From BOG-908 sp965198825 (GTDB taxonomy: Bacteria; Pseudomonadota; Alphaproteobacteria; Acetobacterales; Acetobacteraceae): a DNA stretch of 64,000 nucleotides. Within the stretch, counting starts at the first letter, position 1, and each line of letters starts with the position of its first letter. Both the position numbers and the translations under genes were made by a program. The notes beneath the pieces are model-generated. The model saw nothing but the letters and a program-made list of their open reading frames with translations. It was not told the origin of the DNA and ran no database searches. Location: NCBI GenBank assembly GCA_965198825.1, contig CBDAQB010000003.1, positions 806,001 through 870,000 on the forward strand, in the 5' to 3' direction. This document shows, in pieces, positions 63,213 to 64,000 of the stretch.

Positions 63213-64000
63213 TCAGGCCCCGGCGAGGGTCATGCCGTCGATACGGACGGTCGGCGCATCAGTGCCGCGGCGGAACACCAGGTCATTTGCCGGAATCATG
63301 TGCTGGAACATGTCGAGCAGATTGCCGGCAATGGTGATCTCGGCGACAGGTTCGGCGATCGCGCCATCGCGTATCATGAAGCCGGCAGCACCTCGGCTGT
63401 AGTCGCCTGTCATGCCATTGACGCTGCTGCCCATCATTTCGGTGACGTATAGCCCCTCCTTGATGTCGGCCATGAGATCGGCAGGGCTGACGCGGCCAGC
63501 GGCGAGATAGAGGTTCGTAGTCGAGGGCGAAGGCGGAGCGCCGGTGCCGCGCGCCGCGTGCCCAGTGCTGGCGAGGCCGAGCTGCTTGGCGCTACGCGAG
63601 TCGAGCACCCAGGTGGTGAGAACGCCATCGTCGATGAGCGCATGGGCTCGCGTGGGAACGCCCTCGCCATCGAACGTGCGTGAACGGGCGCCGCGAACCC
63701 GACGCGGATCATCGTGGACGTAAATGCCTTCTGCAAAGATCCGTTGACCCAGCTTGCCCTTCAGAAAGCTGGTGCCGCGCGCGATCGAAGCGCCATTGAT
63801 CGCGCCGGTGAGATGCGACAGCAGGCTGCTGGAGACGCGCGGATCATAGACGATAGGCAGGCGCGCGGTCTTTGCCTTGACGGGGTTCAGGCGCGCAATG
63901 GCGCGTTCGCCGGCGCTGTGGCCGATGGCGGCCGGATCGTCGAGATCGGCGAAATGGACGGTACTGTGATAATCATAGTCGCGCTGCATGCCGGTGCCTT
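63213..64000 (-). CDS. pmbA: PmbA/TldE-family protein (C-terminal part, cut by window edge)
   Basis: The frame is open from the window end to a stop at 63213, giving the last 262 or so residues. Motifs MQRDYDYHSTVHFADLDDP, RLPIVYDPRVSSSLLSHL, FLKGKLGQRIF, TTWVLDSRSAKQLGLAST, TNLYLAAG and TEMMGSSVNGMTGDYSRGA identify PmbA/TldE. With TldD it forms a metalloprotease that processes peptides such as microcin B17 precursors or antitoxins; TldE lacks the zinc site itself. The N-terminal half lies outside the window. It runs straight into metX (9-nt gap). Confidence 0.93.
   Translation of the reverse strand, partial: GTGMQRDYDYHSTVHFADLDDPAAIGHSAGERAIARLNPVKAKTARLPIVYDPRVSSSLLSHLTGAINGASIARGTSFLKGKLGQRIFAEGIYVHDDPRRVRGARSRTFDGEGVPTRAHALIDDGVLTTWVLDSRSAKQLGLASTGHAARGTGAPPSPSTTNLYLAAGRVSPADLMADIKEGLYVTEMMGSSVNGMTGDYSRGAAGFMIRDGAIAEPVAEITIAGNLLDMFQHMIPANDLVFRRGTDAPTVRIDGMTLAGA

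Overview
The window is GC-rich bacterial DNA (roughly two-thirds G+C by eye) with dense genes, frequent 4-nt start/stop overlaps and many GTG/TTG starts. Gene content points to an aerobic alphaproteobacterium: a System I cytochrome c operon with ccmE and ccmI, metX-metW, an SDHAF4-like gene, TonB-dependent receptors, glnE beside bcp, and PmbA/TldE. An Acetobacteraceae/Rhodospirillales-type host is my best guess. That is an inference from gene families, not from a database match.

Layout. 0-12.6 kb: a truncated AsmA-like gene divergent from glnE-bcp, separated by a 15-bp tandem repeat; a coupled c-di-GMP pair (stand-alone EAL protein, then a large propeller/GAF/GGDEF/EAL sensor); acs; EVE and YciI-like genes. 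12.7-18.1 kb: ccmCDEFGHI in one overlapping operon, then a 48-residue SDHAF4 (DUF1674) gene. 18.1-24.3 kb: yggT, tRNA-Ala(CGC), and a looser accessory stretch of small exported or orphan proteins, an exported hydrolase, an amber-interrupted HNH-like gene and a spore-photoproduct-lyase-like radical SAM protein. 24.3-28.5 kb: a three-gene unit of exported hydrolase, polytopic spermidine-synthase-fold protein and Tat-signal isoaspartyl-methyltransferase-like protein. 28.6-37.2 kb: TonB-dependent receptor, periplasmic binding protein, two permeases and two ATPases, a full two-membrane uptake path. 37.5-47 kb: a second receptor divergent from a TPR-sulfotransferase, then tonB-exbB-exbD-exbD-TPR, the motor that would energise both receptors. 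47.3-64 kb: small exported and membrane proteins, nitroreductase, a frameshifted luciferase-like monooxygenase, a DUF445 protein, a GT2-deacetylase fusion, poxB, a hybrid histidine kinase, an ExoX-like exonuclease, a CoA-transferase, metX-metW and the 3' part of pmbA.

The most striking non-coding signal is a family of A/T-rich palindromic elements at 11 loci (seven two-armed copies of about 112 bp and four single-arm copies of about 35 bp). Of 18 arms, 13 begin only 4-15 nt after a stop codon, on either strand. The terminal base pair of the hairpin switches between C-G and G-C in compensatory fashion, and spacers are shared between distant copies. They look like a mosaic REP/BIME-type element working at mRNA 3' ends.

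Functional links: PoxB (pyruvate to acetate) and Acs (acetate to acetyl-CoA) form a potential bypass; the ccm genes, SDHAF4 and PoxB all serve the respiratory chain; TonB-ExbBD powers the two receptors. No obvious transcription factor is encoded in the window.
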